Part shown: in pieces, positions 1-9,100 of the stretch
Layout: every line of letters begins with the position of its first letter
Position numbering within the stretch: the first letter of the stretch is position 1
NCBI RefSeq assembly: GCF_000282315.2
Contig: NZ_AKJN02000006.1
Span: forward strand, 2,356,001 to 2,420,000
Length of the DNA stretch: 64,000 nt
Direction: 5' to 3'
DNA from: Pseudomonas sp. GM41(2012)
GTDB lineage: Bacteria > Pseudomonadota > Gammaproteobacteria > Pseudomonadales > Pseudomonadaceae
Position numbers and translations under genes: made by a program
The notes under the pieces: model-generated
What the model was told of the DNA's origin: nothing
Databases searched by the model: none
The model's input: only the letters and a program-made list of their open reading frames with translations

Positions 1-1868
1 ACGTATTCCTCGAACAGAACGCTTTGCGTGAACGCTTTGCCGCGTTGCCTGTGGGCGGTCGATTGGTGATTGGCGAGACCGGTTTCGGCACCGGGCTGAA
101 TTTCCTTTGCGCCTGGCAGCTGTTCGAACAGCACGCGGTGGCCGGGGCGCGGCTGCATTTTGTCAGTGTCGAAAAGTACCCGCTGAGCCTGCCCGATCTG
201 CAGCGCGCCTTGGCCTTGTGGCCGGAGCTCAAGCCGTTTGCCGATCAACTGCTGACGCAATACGTCGCGATCCACCCAGGCTTCCAGCGCCTGGTGCTGG
301 ACAACGGCCGCGTGACCCTGACCCTGCTGATCGGCGATGCGCTGGAGCAATTGCCACAACTCGACGCGCAGATCGACGCCTGGTTTCTCGACGGTTTCGC
401 CCCGGCGAAAAACCCTGATATGTGGACCGCCGAGCTGTTTGCCGAACTGGCACGTCTGGCGGCCCCCGGCTCGACCATCAGCACCTTCACCAGCACCGGT
501 TGGGTGCGCCGTCTGCTGAATGCGGCGGGCTTCAAGATGAAGCGCACGCCCGGCATTGGCCACAAATGGGAAATCCTGCGGGGCGTGTTTCTCGGCTGGC
601 CTGAAGAAGTCCCGGCGCCCGCCGCGGCCAAACCATGGTTCACGCGCCCGACGCCACTGACCGGCGAACGTCGGGCACTGGTGATTGGCGCCGGCCTGGC
701 CGGTTGCGCCACGGCCGCCAGTCTCGCGGCGCGGGGTTGGCACGTCAGCCTTCTGGAGCGTCACAATGCACTGGCGCAGGAAGCCTCGGGCAATCCACAG
801 GGCGTGCTGTACCTCAAGCTTTCGGCCCATGGCACTGCGTTGTCGCAGTTGATTGTCAGTGGTTTCGGTCACACCCGGCGTTTGCTCGAACATTTGCAAC
901 GGGGCGTCGACTGGGACGATTGCGGGGTCTTGCAACTGGCCTTCAACGCCAAGGAAGCCGAGCGCCAAGCGCAATTGGCCGCCGCCTTTTCGCCAGACCT
1001 GGTGCACTTGCTCGATCAACCGCAAGCCCAGGTTCAGGCCGGCATCGCCCTGGAGCACGGCGGATTATTCTTCCCGGAGGGCGGCTGGGTTCATCCGCCG
1101 GCGTTGTGCCATTGGCAGGCATCTTCGGCGAACATCCAGTGGCTGCCCCATCGCGATGTCCTGGAACTGCGCAAGGTTGATGATCAATGGCAGGCCTGGG
1201 ACGGTGATGATTTGCTGGCCAGTGCCCCCGTGGTGATCCTGGCCGGCGCCGCCGAGATCAAGCGTTTCCCTCAAAGCGCCGAGCTGCCCCTCAAACGCAT
1301 TCGTGGCCAGATCACCCGACTGGCGCAAACCCCTGAAAGCCAGAGCCTGGCCACCGTCGTCTGCGCCGAAGGCTATGTGGCGCCGGCTCGACTGGGCGAA
1401 CACACCCTCGGCGCCAGCTTCGACTTCAAGAGCGATGACCTGACCCCGACCCTCGCCGAACACCTCGGCAACCTGGCCTTGCTCGAGGAAATCTCCCCCG
1501 ACCTGGCCACGCGACTGCATGCACAGGCACTGGACCCGCAACAGCTTGAAGGACGCGCCGCGTTCCGCTGCACCAGCCCGGACTACCTGCCGATCGTTGG
1601 CCCGTTGGCCGAACCAGCGGCCTTCGCCGAGGCCTACGCCGTACTGAGCAAGGACGCCCGGCAAGTACCGGATATTCCCTGCCCCTGGCTTGAGGGTTTT
1701 TACGTCAACAGCGGCCACGGCTCTCGCGGTTTGATCACCGCGCCGCTATCGGGTGAATTGCTCGCGGCATGGATCGAAAACGAACCGCTGCCCCTGCCCA
1801 GAACGGTCGCCGAGGCCTGCCATCCCAACCGTTTCGCCGTGCGCCAGTTGGTCCGCGGAAAAGTCTGA
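1..1868 (+). CDS. mnmC: MnmC, bifunctional tRNA 5-methylaminomethyl-2-thiouridine biosynthesis protein (5' truncated)
   Basis: The reading frame is open to the left edge (in frame from base 3), so the true start lies outside the window. The first half is a SAM-dependent methyltransferase with the motif GETGFGTGLNF (about bases 75-107). The second half is a FAD-dependent oxidoreductase with a dinucleotide-binding motif VIGAGLAGCATAASLAARG (about bases 681-737) and a C-terminal substrate region around GHGSRGL. In the known family the FAD domain removes the carboxymethyl group of cmnm5s2U34 and the methyltransferase domain methylates the resulting nm5s2U34 in the tRNA wobble position. The 622 visible codons are close to full length. 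The call is secure; only the N-terminus is missing. Confidence 0.95.
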   Translation, partial: VFLEQNALRERFAALPVGGRLVIGETGFGTGLNFLCAWQLFEQHAVAGARLHFVSVEKYPLSLPDLQRALALWPELKPFADQLLTQYVAIHPGFQRLVLDNGRVTLTLLIGDALEQLPQLDAQIDAWFLDGFAPAKNPDMWTAELFAELARLAAPGSTISTFTSTGWVRRLLNAAGFKMKRTPGIGHKWEILRGVFLGWPEEVPAPAAAKPWFTRPTPLTGERRALVIGAGLAGCATAASLAARGWHVSLLERHNALAQEASGNPQGVLYLKLSAHGTALSQLIVSGFGHTRRLLEHLQRGVDWDDCGVLQLAFNAKEAERQAQLAAAFSPDLVHLLDQPQAQVQAGIALEHGGLFFPEGGWVHPPALCHWQASSANIQWLPHRDVLELRKVDDQWQAWDGDDLLASAPVVILAGAAEIKRFPQSAELPLKRIRGQITRLAQTPESQSLATVVCAEGYVAPARLGEHTLGASFDFKSDDLTPTLAEHLGNLALLEEISPDLATRLHAQALDPQQLEGRAAFRCTSPDYLPIVGPLAEPAAFAEAYAVLSKDARQVPDIPCPWLEGFYVNSGHGSRGLITAPLSGELLAAWIENEPLPLPRTVAEACHPNRFAVRQLVRGKV

Positions 1869-1992
1869 CGGCGCGACTTATAACTTATCGGTCTAAAACT
1901 CCGGGGATTCAGCCGGGTCAGTTTCTGAGTACCCGCCGTTTTTGGCGCGGTATCGATTGACCCTCCCCAACGGAAAAACCGGTAAGGAATTT

Positions 1993-3765
1993 ATGTGCGG
2001 ATTAGCTGGCGAGTTACGTTTTGATCATCAACCTGCAGACCTTGCAGCCATCGAGCGAATCACCCATCACCTGGCCCCTCGCGGCCCTGACGCATGGGGC
2101 TTTCATGCCCAAGGGCCGATTGCCCTGGGCCACCGTCGCCTGAAAATCATGGACCTGTCGGACGGCTCGGCGCAGCCGATGGTCGACAACCAACTGGGCT
2201 TGTCCCTGGCCTTCAACGGCGCGATCTACAACTTCCCGGAACTGCGCACTGAGCTTGAAAGCCTCGGTTATGCCTTCTATTCCGGTGGTGACACCGAAGT
2301 GCTGCTCAAGGGTTATCACGCCTGGGGCGAAGCCTTGCTGCCCAAGCTCAACGGCATGTTCGCCTTCGCCATCTGGGAGCGCGATGCCCAGCGTCTGTTC
2401 ATCGCCCGTGACCGCCTCGGCGTGAAGCCGCTGTACCTGTCGCGCACCGGCCAGCGCCTGCGCTTTGCCTCGGCACTGCCGGCATTGCTCAAGGGCGGCG
2501 ATATCAATCCGATCCTCGACCCGGTGGCACTCAATCATTATCTGAATTTCCACGCCGTGGTCCCGGCACCTCGCACCTTGCTGGCCGGCATCGAAAAACT
2601 GCCACCGGCGACCTGGATGCGCATCGAAGCGGACGGCACCACCGAGCAGAAAACCTGGTGGACCCTGCCCTACGGCCCACACGCCGACGAGATGAATCTG
2701 ACACTCGAAGACTGGCGTGACCGTGTACTCGACAGCACCCGTGACGCGGTGGCGATCCGTCAACGTGCGGCAGTCGATGTCGGTGTGCTGCTGTCGGGCG
2801 GTGTCGATTCGAGTTTGCTGGTCGGTCTGTTGCGTGAGGTCGGTGTTGAAAACCTGTCGACCTTCTCCATCGGTTTCCAGGATGCCGGCGGCGAGCGCGG
2901 CGACGAATTCCAGTATTCAGACCTGATCGCCAAGCACTACGGCACGCAGCATCACCAATTGCGCATCGACGAAAAAGAGATCATCGAGCAATTGCCCGCA
3001 GCGTTCCGCGCCATGAGCGAACCGATGGTCAGTCATGACTGCATCGCCTTCTATCTGCTGTCCCGCGAAGTGGCCAAGCATTGCAAAGTGGTGCAGAGCG
3101 GCCAGGGTGCCGACGAGTTGTTCGCCGGTTATCACTGGTACCCACAAGTCGACGGTGCCGAAGATCCGTACGCCGCCTATCGCGATGCGTTTTTCGACCG
3201 CAGTTACGACGACTACGCCGCCACCGTGCAGCCGAAATGGCTGACAGCGAATGACGCCGCTGGTGACTTCGTGAAGGAACATTTCGCACAGCCCGGCGCT
3301 GATGCAGCGGTAGACAAAGCCTTGCGTCTGGACAGCACGATCATGCTGGTGGACGACCCGGTCAAACGCGTCGACAACATGACCATGGCCTGGGGCCTGG
3401 AAGCGCGCACACCGTTTCTCGACTATCGCCTGGTGGAATTGTCGGCGCGCGTGCCGGGCAAATTCAAACTGCCGGATGGCGGCAAGCAAGTCTTGAAAGA
3501 AGCGGCGCGGCTGGTGATTCCGAGTGAAGTGATCGATCGCAAGAAAGGTTACTTCCCGGTCCCCGGCCTGAAGCATTTGCAGGGCGACACGCTGAACTGG
3601 GTGCGCGAACTGCTGCTCGATCCGAGTCAGGATCGCGGCCTGTTCAAGCCTGAGATGCTCGACCGCCTGCTGACCGATCCACAAGGTCAATTGACCCCGT
3701 TGCGCGGTTCCAAGCTGTGGCAATTGGCTGCCCTGAACCTGTGGCTCAGCGAACAAGGAATCTGA
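1993..3765 (+). CDS. asnO: N-acetylglutaminylglutamine amidotransferase (asparagine synthase family, NAGGN osmoprotectant)
   Basis: 590-residue class II glutamine amidotransferase of the asparagine-synthetase type. The ATG at 1993 was chosen because it places the catalytic N-terminal cysteine at residue 2 (MCGLAGE), with GGTAAGGA upstream; a start farther upstream would bury that cysteine. The N-terminal domain (about 2-210) has the RGPDAWG and GHRRL motifs of Ntn amidotransferases. The synthase domain carries the ATP-pyrophosphatase loop SGGVDSSLL near residue 267. Directly followed by ngg (3-nt gap), then an M42 peptidase: this trio is the known NAGGN cluster of pseudomonads. The inferred role is amidation of N-acetylglutaminylglutamine to the compatible solute NAGGN during osmotic stress. 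Confidence 0.93.
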   Translation: MCGLAGELRFDHQPADLAAIERITHHLAPRGPDAWGFHAQGPIALGHRRLKIMDLSDGSAQPMVDNQLGLSLAFNGAIYNFPELRTELESLGYAFYSGGDTEVLLKGYHAWGEALLPKLNGMFAFAIWERDAQRLFIARDRLGVKPLYLSRTGQRLRFASALPALLKGGDINPILDPVALNHYLNFHAVVPAPRTLLAGIEKLPPATWMRIEADGTTEQKTWWTLPYGPHADEMNLTLEDWRDRVLDSTRDAVAIRQRAAVDVGVLLSGGVDSSLLVGLLREVGVENLSTFSIGFQDAGGERGDEFQYSDLIAKHYGTQHHQLRIDEKEIIEQLPAAFRAMSEPMVSHDCIAFYLLSREVAKHCKVVQSGQGADELFAGYHWYPQVDGAEDPYAAYRDAFFDRSYDDYAATVQPKWLTANDAAGDFVKEHFAQPGADAAVDKALRLDSTIMLVDDPVKRVDNMTMAWGLEARTPFLDYRLVELSARVPGKFKLPDGGKQVLKEAARLVIPSEVIDRKKGYFPVPGLKHLQGDTLNWVRELLLDPSQDRGLFKPEMLDRLLTDPQGQLTPLRGSKLWQLAALNLWLSEQGI

Positions 3766-3768
3766 TCG

Positions 3769-5517
3769 ATGAAACCCCACGCCACGGCCTACAGCCAACG
3801 CTTGTTGCGCGGTCAGGCGCCCTCTTACGAACGCTTGCAGGCCCGCCTGGCCGAAGACGGCAGTGAATTGGGCGCCGCACCGATTGCCGTGCATTGCGGT
3901 TGGGGCCGGTTGCTGATCGGCCACACCTTTCCGGATGCGGCGAGCCTGGCCCAAGAGCTGCTCAATGAGCACACCGGTGAACGCGACATCGCCCTGTACG
4001 TGGCGGCGCCTCAGCAAGTGCTGGGGCTGGAGCCGGCACAGTTGTTTCTTGACCCGTCCGACACCTTGCGCCTGTGGTTCAGCGATTACCGCCAGTCCAC
4101 TCGGGTGTTTCGCGGCTTTCGCATCCGTCGCGCCCAGAGCGACGCGGACTGGCAGGCGATCAATCAGCTGTATCAGTTGCGCGGCATGTTGCCGATCGAC
4201 GCGAGTCTGCTGACTCCGCGTCATCAGGGCGGGCCCGTCTATTGGCTGGCCGAAGATGAGGACAGCGGCGCGATCATCGGCAGCGTCATGGGCCTCAATC
4301 ACCACAAGGCGTTCAACGATCCGGAAAATGGCAGCAGCCTGTGGTGCCTGGCGGTCGATCCGCAATGTTCGCGTCCGGGTGTCGGTGAAGTGCTGGTGCG
4401 ACATTTGATCGAGCACTTCATGAGCCGTGGGCTGAGTTACCTGGACCTGTCCGTGCTGCACGACAACCGTCAGGCGAAAAGTCTTTACGCCAAGCTGGGG
4501 TTTCGCAACCTGTCGACCTTCGCGATCAAGCGCAAAAACTGCATCAATCAACCGCTGTTTCTGGGCCCGGGTCCCGAAGCCGAGTTCAATCCTTATGCAC
4601 GGATCATCGTCGAGGAAGCTCACCGTCGCGGCATCGAAGTGCAAGTCGATGACGCCGATGCCGGCCTGTTCACCTTGATCCATGGCAGTCGCCGCGTACG
4701 TTGCCGTGAATCCCTCAGCGACCTGACAAGCGCCATCAGCATGACGTTGTGCCAGGACAAAAGCCTGACGCACAAAGTGCTCAAGGCCGCCGGTTTGAAC
4801 TTGCCGTCGCAGCAACTGGCCGGCAATGCCGATGACAATCTGGCGTTTCTCGACGAGCACGAACGGGTGGTGGTCAAACCGCTGGATGGCGAACAGGGCC
4901 AAGGCGTCGCGGTGGATCTACAGACCATCGAAGAGGTCCAGCAAGCCATCGAGTCCGCTCGCCAGTTCGACAGTCGAGCACTGCTGGAGAGCTTTCACGA
5001 AGGCCTCGACTTGCGGATTCTGGTGATCGGTTTTGAGGTGGTCGCCGCGGCGATTCGCCGTCCGGCAGAAGTGGTCGGTGATGGTCAGCATTCCATCGGT
5101 GCGCTGATCGAAGCGCAGAGCCGGCGTCGTCAGGCGGCGACCAGCGGTGAAAGCAAGATTCCGTTGGATCATGAGACCGAGCGCACCTTGCAGGCGGCGG
5201 GTTATGACTACAGCAGCATTCTGCCGGCGGGCGAGCATCTGTTCGTACGCAAGACGGCGAACCTTCATACCGGCGGGATTCTTGAGGATGTGACGGCGAT
5301 CCTGCATCCGACGCTGGTGGATGCGGCGGTGCGCGCGGCGCGGGCGCTGGACATTCCAATGGTCGGGCTCGACCTGATGGTGCCTGCTGCCGATCAACCG
5401 GAGTATGTGTTTATCGAAGCCAATGAGCGCGCCGGGCTGGCCAACCATGAACCGCAGCCGACGGCTGAGCGGTTTGTGGATTTGTTGTTTCCGCACAGTC
5501 AGCCGGCGGTTTCTTAG
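3769..5517 (+). CDS. ngg: N-acetylglutaminylglutamine synthetase (GNAT plus ATP-grasp fusion)
   Basis: 582-residue two-domain protein. A GNAT acetyltransferase segment lies roughly at 100-260 (LAVDPQCSRPGVGEVLVRHL is the acetyl-CoA-binding region). An ATP-grasp ligase segment follows from about 310 to the end (VVKPLDGEQGQGVAVDL, and FIEANERAGLANHEPQP for metal/ATP binding). In the family the GNAT part acetylates glutamine and the ATP-grasp part joins a second glutamine, giving N-acetylglutaminylglutamine. It starts 3 nt after the asnO stop, so it is almost certainly translationally linked to it. Length and domain order match the known NAGGN synthetase. Expected to be cytosolic and osmotically induced, though I could not assign a stress promoter from the sequence. 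Confidence 0.92.
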   Translation: MKPHATAYSQRLLRGQAPSYERLQARLAEDGSELGAAPIAVHCGWGRLLIGHTFPDAASLAQELLNEHTGERDIALYVAAPQQVLGLEPAQLFLDPSDTLRLWFSDYRQSTRVFRGFRIRRAQSDADWQAINQLYQLRGMLPIDASLLTPRHQGGPVYWLAEDEDSGAIIGSVMGLNHHKAFNDPENGSSLWCLAVDPQCSRPGVGEVLVRHLIEHFMSRGLSYLDLSVLHDNRQAKSLYAKLGFRNLSTFAIKRKNCINQPLFLGPGPEAEFNPYARIIVEEAHRRGIEVQVDDADAGLFTLIHGSRRVRCRESLSDLTSAISMTLCQDKSLTHKVLKAAGLNLPSQQLAGNADDNLAFLDEHERVVVKPLDGEQGQGVAVDLQTIEEVQQAIESARQFDSRALLESFHEGLDLRILVIGFEVVAAAIRRPAEVVGDGQHSIGALIEAQSRRRQAATSGESKIPLDHETERTLQAAGYDYSSILPAGEHLFVRKTANLHTGGILEDVTAILHPTLVDAAVRAARALDIPMVGLDLMVPAADQPEYVFIEANERAGLANHEPQPTAERFVDLLFPHSQPAVS

Positions 5518-5540
5518 TGATGTAGTGCCTGGGCTGGCGC

Positions 5541-5607
5541 CTTCGCGAGCAAACCCGCTCCCACATTTGACCGCACTCCACTGTGGGAGCGAGCCTGCTC
5601 GCGATGG
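5541..5607. repeat. REP-type inverted repeat (GTGGGAGCGAGC family)
   Basis: Two inverted arms (about 5541-5563 and 5582-5607) of the TGTGGGAGCGAGCCTGCTC type, separated by 18 nt. They lie between ngg and the peptidase gene inside the NAGGN operon. This is the common intergenic REP/REPIN element of fluorescent pseudomonads. Confidence 0.85.
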
Positions 5608-5679
5608 GGCCCTGACAGACAACGACGATTCTTTCCCTTCATCGAAACCATCGATAGCCTCGACTCATCAGGAGTTTCC

Positions 5680-6870
5680 ATGACCAGCAACATTCCCGAA
5701 CCGGATCTGAACTACCTGCAAAAAGTCCTGCTGGAAATGCTCGCCATTCCCAGCCCGACCGGGTTCACCGACACCATCGTGCGTTACGTCGCCGAGCGGC
5801 TTGAAGAGCTGGGCATTCCCTTTGAGATGACCCGCCGCGGCACTATCCGCGCCACCCTCAAGGGCAAGAAGAACAGTCCCGACCGCGCGGTCTCCGCTCA
5901 CCTCGACACCATCGGCGCGGCGGTTCGCGCGATCAAGGACAACGGTCGTCTGACCCTGGCGCCTGTCGGCTGCTGGTCCAGCCGTTTTGCCGAGGGCAGC
6001 CGGGTCAGCCTGTTTACCGACAACGGTGTGATCCGTGGCAGCGTGCTGCCGTTGATGGCTTCCGGGCATGCGTTCAATACCGCCGTGGATGAAATGCCGA
6101 TCAGTTGGGATCACATTGAACTGCGCCTGGACGCCTATTGCGCCACCCGCGCCGATTGCGACTCGCTGGGGATCAGTGTCGGTGATTTTGTCGCCTTCGA
6201 CCCTTTGCCGGAATTCACCGAAAGCGGCCACATCAGCGCCCGACATCTCGACGACAAGGCCGGCGTTGCCGCATTGCTGGCGGCGCTGAAAGCGATCGTC
6301 GACAGCGGCCAAGAGCTGATGATCGACTGTCATCCGCTGTTCACCATTACCGAGGAAACCGGCAGTGGCGCGGCGGCGGCGTTACCGTGGGACGTCAGCG
6401 AATTCGTCGGCATCGACATTGCCCCGGTCGCGCCGGGTCAGCATTCCAGCGAACACGCGGTGAGCGTGGCCATGCAGGATTCCGGTGGACCTTACGACTA
6501 TCACCTGTCGCGGCATCTGCTGCGCCTGGCCAGTGACAACGAGTTACCGGTGCGCCGTGACCTGTTCCGCTATTACTTCAGCGATGCCCATTCGGCGGTC
6601 ACTGCCGGGCATGACATTCGCACCGCCCTGCTCGCCTTCGGCTGCGACGCCACGCACGGCTACGAACGCACCCACATCGACAGCCTCGCAGCACTCAGTC
6701 GCCTGCTCGGCGCCTACATTCTGAGCCCGCCGGTGTTTGCCAGCGATGCACAACCGGCCAAGGGGTCGCTGGACCGGTTCAGTCATCAGCTCGAACATGA
6801 GACGCAGATGGAAAGCGATACGCGGGTGCCGTCGGTGGATAGTCTCGTAGGGCAGCGGTCGGAGGGCTAA
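5680..6870 (+). CDS. M42-family peptidase of the NAGGN osmoprotectant system
   Basis: 396-residue metallopeptidase homologue. Zinc-site motifs of the M42 family are visible: SAHLDTIGA (near residue 67), HLDDKAGVAALL (near 190), TITEETGSG (near 225), DIAPV (near 245), and a late histidine in THGYERTH. The gene is third in line after asnO and ngg and is the usual third member of that cluster. Its substrate is not established; degradation of the dipeptide osmolyte when salt stress ends is a reasonable inference. A REP element separates it from ngg, so its expression may be partly uncoupled. ATG at 5680 has CAGGAG just upstream. Confidence 0.9.
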   Translation: MTSNIPEPDLNYLQKVLLEMLAIPSPTGFTDTIVRYVAERLEELGIPFEMTRRGTIRATLKGKKNSPDRAVSAHLDTIGAAVRAIKDNGRLTLAPVGCWSSRFAEGSRVSLFTDNGVIRGSVLPLMASGHAFNTAVDEMPISWDHIELRLDAYCATRADCDSLGISVGDFVAFDPLPEFTESGHISARHLDDKAGVAALLAALKAIVDSGQELMIDCHPLFTITEETGSGAAAALPWDVSEFVGIDIAPVAPGQHSSEHAVSVAMQDSGGPYDYHLSRHLLRLASDNELPVRRDLFRYYFSDAHSAVTAGHDIRTALLAFGCDATHGYERTHIDSLAALSRLLGAYILSPPVFASDAQPAKGSLDRFSHQLEHETQMESDTRVPSVDSLVGQRSEG

Positions 6871-6885
6871 AGCGAACGTAAAACC

Positions 6886-6975
6886 GTAGGAGCTGCCGCA
6901 GGCTGCGATCTTTTGATTTTCAGCGATGCAACTAACACCAAAGATCAAAAGATCGCAGCCTGCGGCAGCTCCTAC
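6886..6975. repeat. Perfect inverted repeat, 32-nt arms
   Basis: Arms 6886-6917 and 6944-6975 are exact reverse complements (GTAGGAGCTGCCGCAGGC at the outer end, GATCTTTTGAT at the inner end) around a 26-nt loop. It belongs to the GTAGGAGCTG class of REP elements seen again at 15.7, 17.9, 29.6 and 32.6 kb. It lies between the M42 peptidase and yheU genes. Confidence 0.85.
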
Positions 6976-7030
6976 TGGTCCTGTGCGTTCAACCGCCGTA
7001 GCATCGCGCCATTGTTTAGCCGAGGTGCCT

Positions 7031-7258
7031 ATGCTGATCCCCCACGACCAACTTGAAGTCGACACCCTCACCCGCCTGATCGAGGATTTCGTGACCCGTG
7101 ACGGTACGGACAACGGCGATGACACGCCGCTGGAAACCCGTGTTCTGCGTGTTCGCCAGGCATTGACCAAGGGCCAGGCGCTGATTGTCTTCGACCCGGA
7201 AAGCGAGCAATGCCAGTTGATGCTCAAGCACGATGTGCCCAAGCACCTGTTCGACTGA
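7031..7258 (+). CDS. YheU/UPF0270 family protein
   Basis: 75-residue acidic protein beginning MLIPHDQLEVDTLTRLIEDF, the recognisable start of the UPF0270 (YheU) family. Length matches the family (about 70-75). ATG at 7031 is preceded by GAGGTG at a good distance; in-frame codons farther upstream run into the REP element and are not family-like. The function of the family is unknown. It converges with the csrA-family gene, their stop codons being only a few bases apart, so the two transcripts probably overlap at their 3' ends. Confidence 0.88.
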   Translation: MLIPHDQLEVDTLTRLIEDFVTRDGTDNGDDTPLETRVLRVRQALTKGQALIVFDPESEQCQLMLKHDVPKHLFD

Positions 7259-7262
7259 GACC

Positions 7263-7448
7263 TCAGCGTCCTTTGTTTTTCGCCAGTTTGACCTGGATGC
7301 GGTCGTAGACCTCGGAGCGGTGCACGTTGACGTTTTGCGGCGCTTCGACACCGAAGCGCACACTGCCTCCGTTGACGGCAAGAATGCGCACGGAAATGTT
7401 GTCACCGATGGAAATCAATTCGCCCACAACGCGACTGAGTACAAGCAT
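7263..7448 (-). CDS. csrA: CsrA/RsmA-family carbon storage regulator
   Basis: 61-residue CsrA-family RNA-binding protein (MLVLSRVVGELISIGD). The key RNA-contact residues Leu4 and Arg44 (in VHRSEVYDRI) are present. Members bind A(N)GGA motifs, usually in hairpin loops near start codons, and control translation or stability of mRNAs in the Gac/Rsm pathway. Fluorescent pseudomonads carry several paralogues (RsmA, RsmE, RsmI and others). The sequence differs enough from classical RsmA that I would not assign a specific name; an RsmI-type protein is possible. The Shine-Dalgarno sequence is the base of a hairpin (separate entry), suggesting post-transcriptional or autogenous control. Confidence 0.9.
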   Translation of the reverse strand: MLVLSRVVGELISIGDNISVRILAVNGGSVRFGVEAPQNVNVHRSEVYDRIQVKLAKNKGR

Positions 7449-7454
7449 GGCATT

Positions 7455-7482
7455 CGTCCTTCAGGGTTATCGAACCCTGAAG
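7455..7482 (-). promoter_or_regulatory. Leader hairpin touching the csrA-family ribosome-binding site
   Basis: On the minus strand a 10-bp perfect stem (7473-7482 with 7459-7468, loop CGAT) ends in ...CTGAAG and runs directly into GACG, so the Shine-Dalgarno AAGGA is half inside the stem. The same bases form GAAGGA, a CsrA-type ANGGA motif, 8 nt before the ATG. The structure is visible; autoregulation is an inference. Confidence 0.5.
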
Positions 7483-7601
7483 ATGCCCTGCACTGAGTAG
7501 GGCTTCAATGCGACAGCGGCAAATCAGTCCCGCCCTACAGCGCCGTCCGAACAGTTCCTATGGAAACGTCTGACAAACCCGTTAAATGAAGGACCGATCC
7601 T

Positions 7602-7934
7602 TCAGGAAGCGGAGAAGCGCGGGCCGAAAAGGATGACGCTGGCCCCGGTTACACACAGCGCCACGCCGAGCCAGTCCGAGCCCAGCGGACGAATCCGCTC
7701 GACCACTGCCAGCCAGCCGATCGACGCGATGATGTAGATGCCACCGTAAGCGGCATAGGCGCGGCCGGCGTAGGTCGCTTCGATGCGGGTCAGCAGCAGC
7801 GCGAACAAGGTCAGACTGAGCAGAGCGGGCACGACCCACCAGGCGCTTTTACCCTGGCGCAGCCACATCCAGAAGGCAAAGCAGCCGGCGATTTCGAACA
7901 GCGCGGCGAGGAAAAACCACAGGTAATTGAGCAT
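7602..7934 (-). CDS. YnfA family (UPF0060) small membrane protein
   Basis: 110-residue hydrophobic protein with four predicted membrane segments (about 3-23, 32-50, 60-78, 86-104). It has the conserved central region [11 protein letters not shown] of the YnfA/UPF0060 family, a small-multidrug-resistance-like inner membrane family. Length equals the family norm (108-112). No transport substrate can be deduced. It is monocistronic as far as I can see; the next gene on the same strand starts its own unit 65 bp away. Confidence 0.9.
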   Translation of the reverse strand: MLNYLWFFLAALFEIAGCFAFWMWLRQGKSAWWVVPALLSLTLFALLLTRIEATYAGRAYAAYGGIYIIASIGWLAVVERIRPLGSDWLGVALCVTGASVILFGPRFSAS

Positions 7935-7998
7935 GCATACATCTCGCGAGGATGGCCGATGGCGGCCACCCTAACGACGGTGTTGCGTACGGGCAAGT

Positions 7999-8814
7999 TC
8001 AACCTGCGGTTTGTTTGGCCTTGGCGCGCATTTTGTCGGCCATGACGGTCATTTCGTCGTAGAGCAGTTGCGGGTTCTTCTGCTTGAGCGCCCAGGCCAT
8101 GCGGCCCTGTTCGTGCGGCAGGATCAAGAATTCGCCAGCGGCGACGTGCTGATAGATGTAATCGGCAATGTCGGCTGCGGTGATCGGCGAGCTTTCCAGC
8201 AACTTGCCGACCTGGGCTTTCATGGCCGGCGTCGGGCCACGGAACGAGTCCAGCAGGTTGGTCTGGAAGAACGACGGGCACACCACATGCACGCCGACTT
8301 CCTGATGCGCCAGCTCGACCAACAAGCTTTCGGACAACGCCACCACGCCAGCCTTGGCCACGTTGTAGTTGCTCATGGCCGGGCCTTGCATCAGGGCGGC
8401 CATCGACGCGATGTTGATGATCTTGCCTTTGCTTTTTTCCAGCAGCGGCAGGAAGGCTTTGCAGCCCTTGACCACGCCCATCAGGTTGATCGCGATCTGC
8501 CAGTCCCAGTCTTCCAGCGACAGTTCACTGAAGAACCCGCCCGAGGCAACGCCGGCGTTGTTGACGATGACATCGATGCCACCGAGTTTCTCTTCGCAGG
8601 CCTGGGCGAAAGCGGTCAGCTGGCTGTAATCGCGCACGTCGCAACGCTGGATAAAACCGTCGCCACCGGCTTCGCGAACCAGTTTCAGGGTTTCCTGCAG
8701 ACCGGGTTCGCTGACATCCGACAAGGCCAGCTGCCAGCCTTCACGCGCCCAGCGCAGCGCGATTTCGCGACCCAAGCCCGAGCCCGCACCAGTGATCATC
8801 ATGCGATTTTGCAT
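7999..8814 (-). CDS. SDR family oxidoreductase
   Basis: 271-residue classical short-chain dehydrogenase. It has the Rossmann motif TGAGSGLG (residues 7-14), NNAG near 87-90, the catalytic serine in NIASMAAL, and YNVAK as the active-site Tyr-x3-Lys. I chose the ATG at 8814 (MQNRMMITGAG) because an extended frame upstream adds 32 residues with no family support, and AAGG lies at a fitting distance. The C-terminal part (PHEQGRMAWALKQ) is typical of a subgroup of SDRs acting on hydrophobic or lipid-like substrates, but the substrate is not known. Confidence 0.85.
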   Translation of the reverse strand: MQNRMMITGAGSGLGREIALRWAREGWQLALSDVSEPGLQETLKLVREAGGDGFIQRCDVRDYSQLTAFAQACEEKLGGIDVIVNNAGVASGGFFSELSLEDWDWQIAINLMGVVKGCKAFLPLLEKSKGKIINIASMAALMQGPAMSNYNVAKAGVVALSESLLVELAHQEVGVHVVCPSFFQTNLLDSFRGPTPAMKAQVGKLLESSPITAADIADYIYQHVAAGEFLILPHEQGRMAWALKQKNPQLLYDEMTVMADKMRAKAKQTAG

Positions 8815-9100
8815 AGCAAACAGCCTTGTTGTTCCGGGGAAGATGCATCGAGTGTAGCGAAGGACAATGCCCGACCCACGCTCCATCAGATTGCTGAATG
8901 GCCCGAGCAAACCATGGCAGCGCCTGAACCAACTAGACTCATTAAAAACGAAATAAGCCTTTCTTCGAAAAACATTAAAAAAACTTGGAATTTTCTTTCA
9001 TACGCCACAGTCGGATTTTGTAAGCAGCCCGGTTTTATAGCAGTCCGGCTGACCGTTAAACGCCAGGTAATTCCAGAACACTTCCAACAAGGAAATAGAC

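Noticed and set aside
2917..4902. 661-codon open frame on the minus strand across asnO and ngg
   Set aside because: Codon-position shadow of two well-recognised genes; the product lacks domains and is rich in Gln, His and Arg, as such shadows are.
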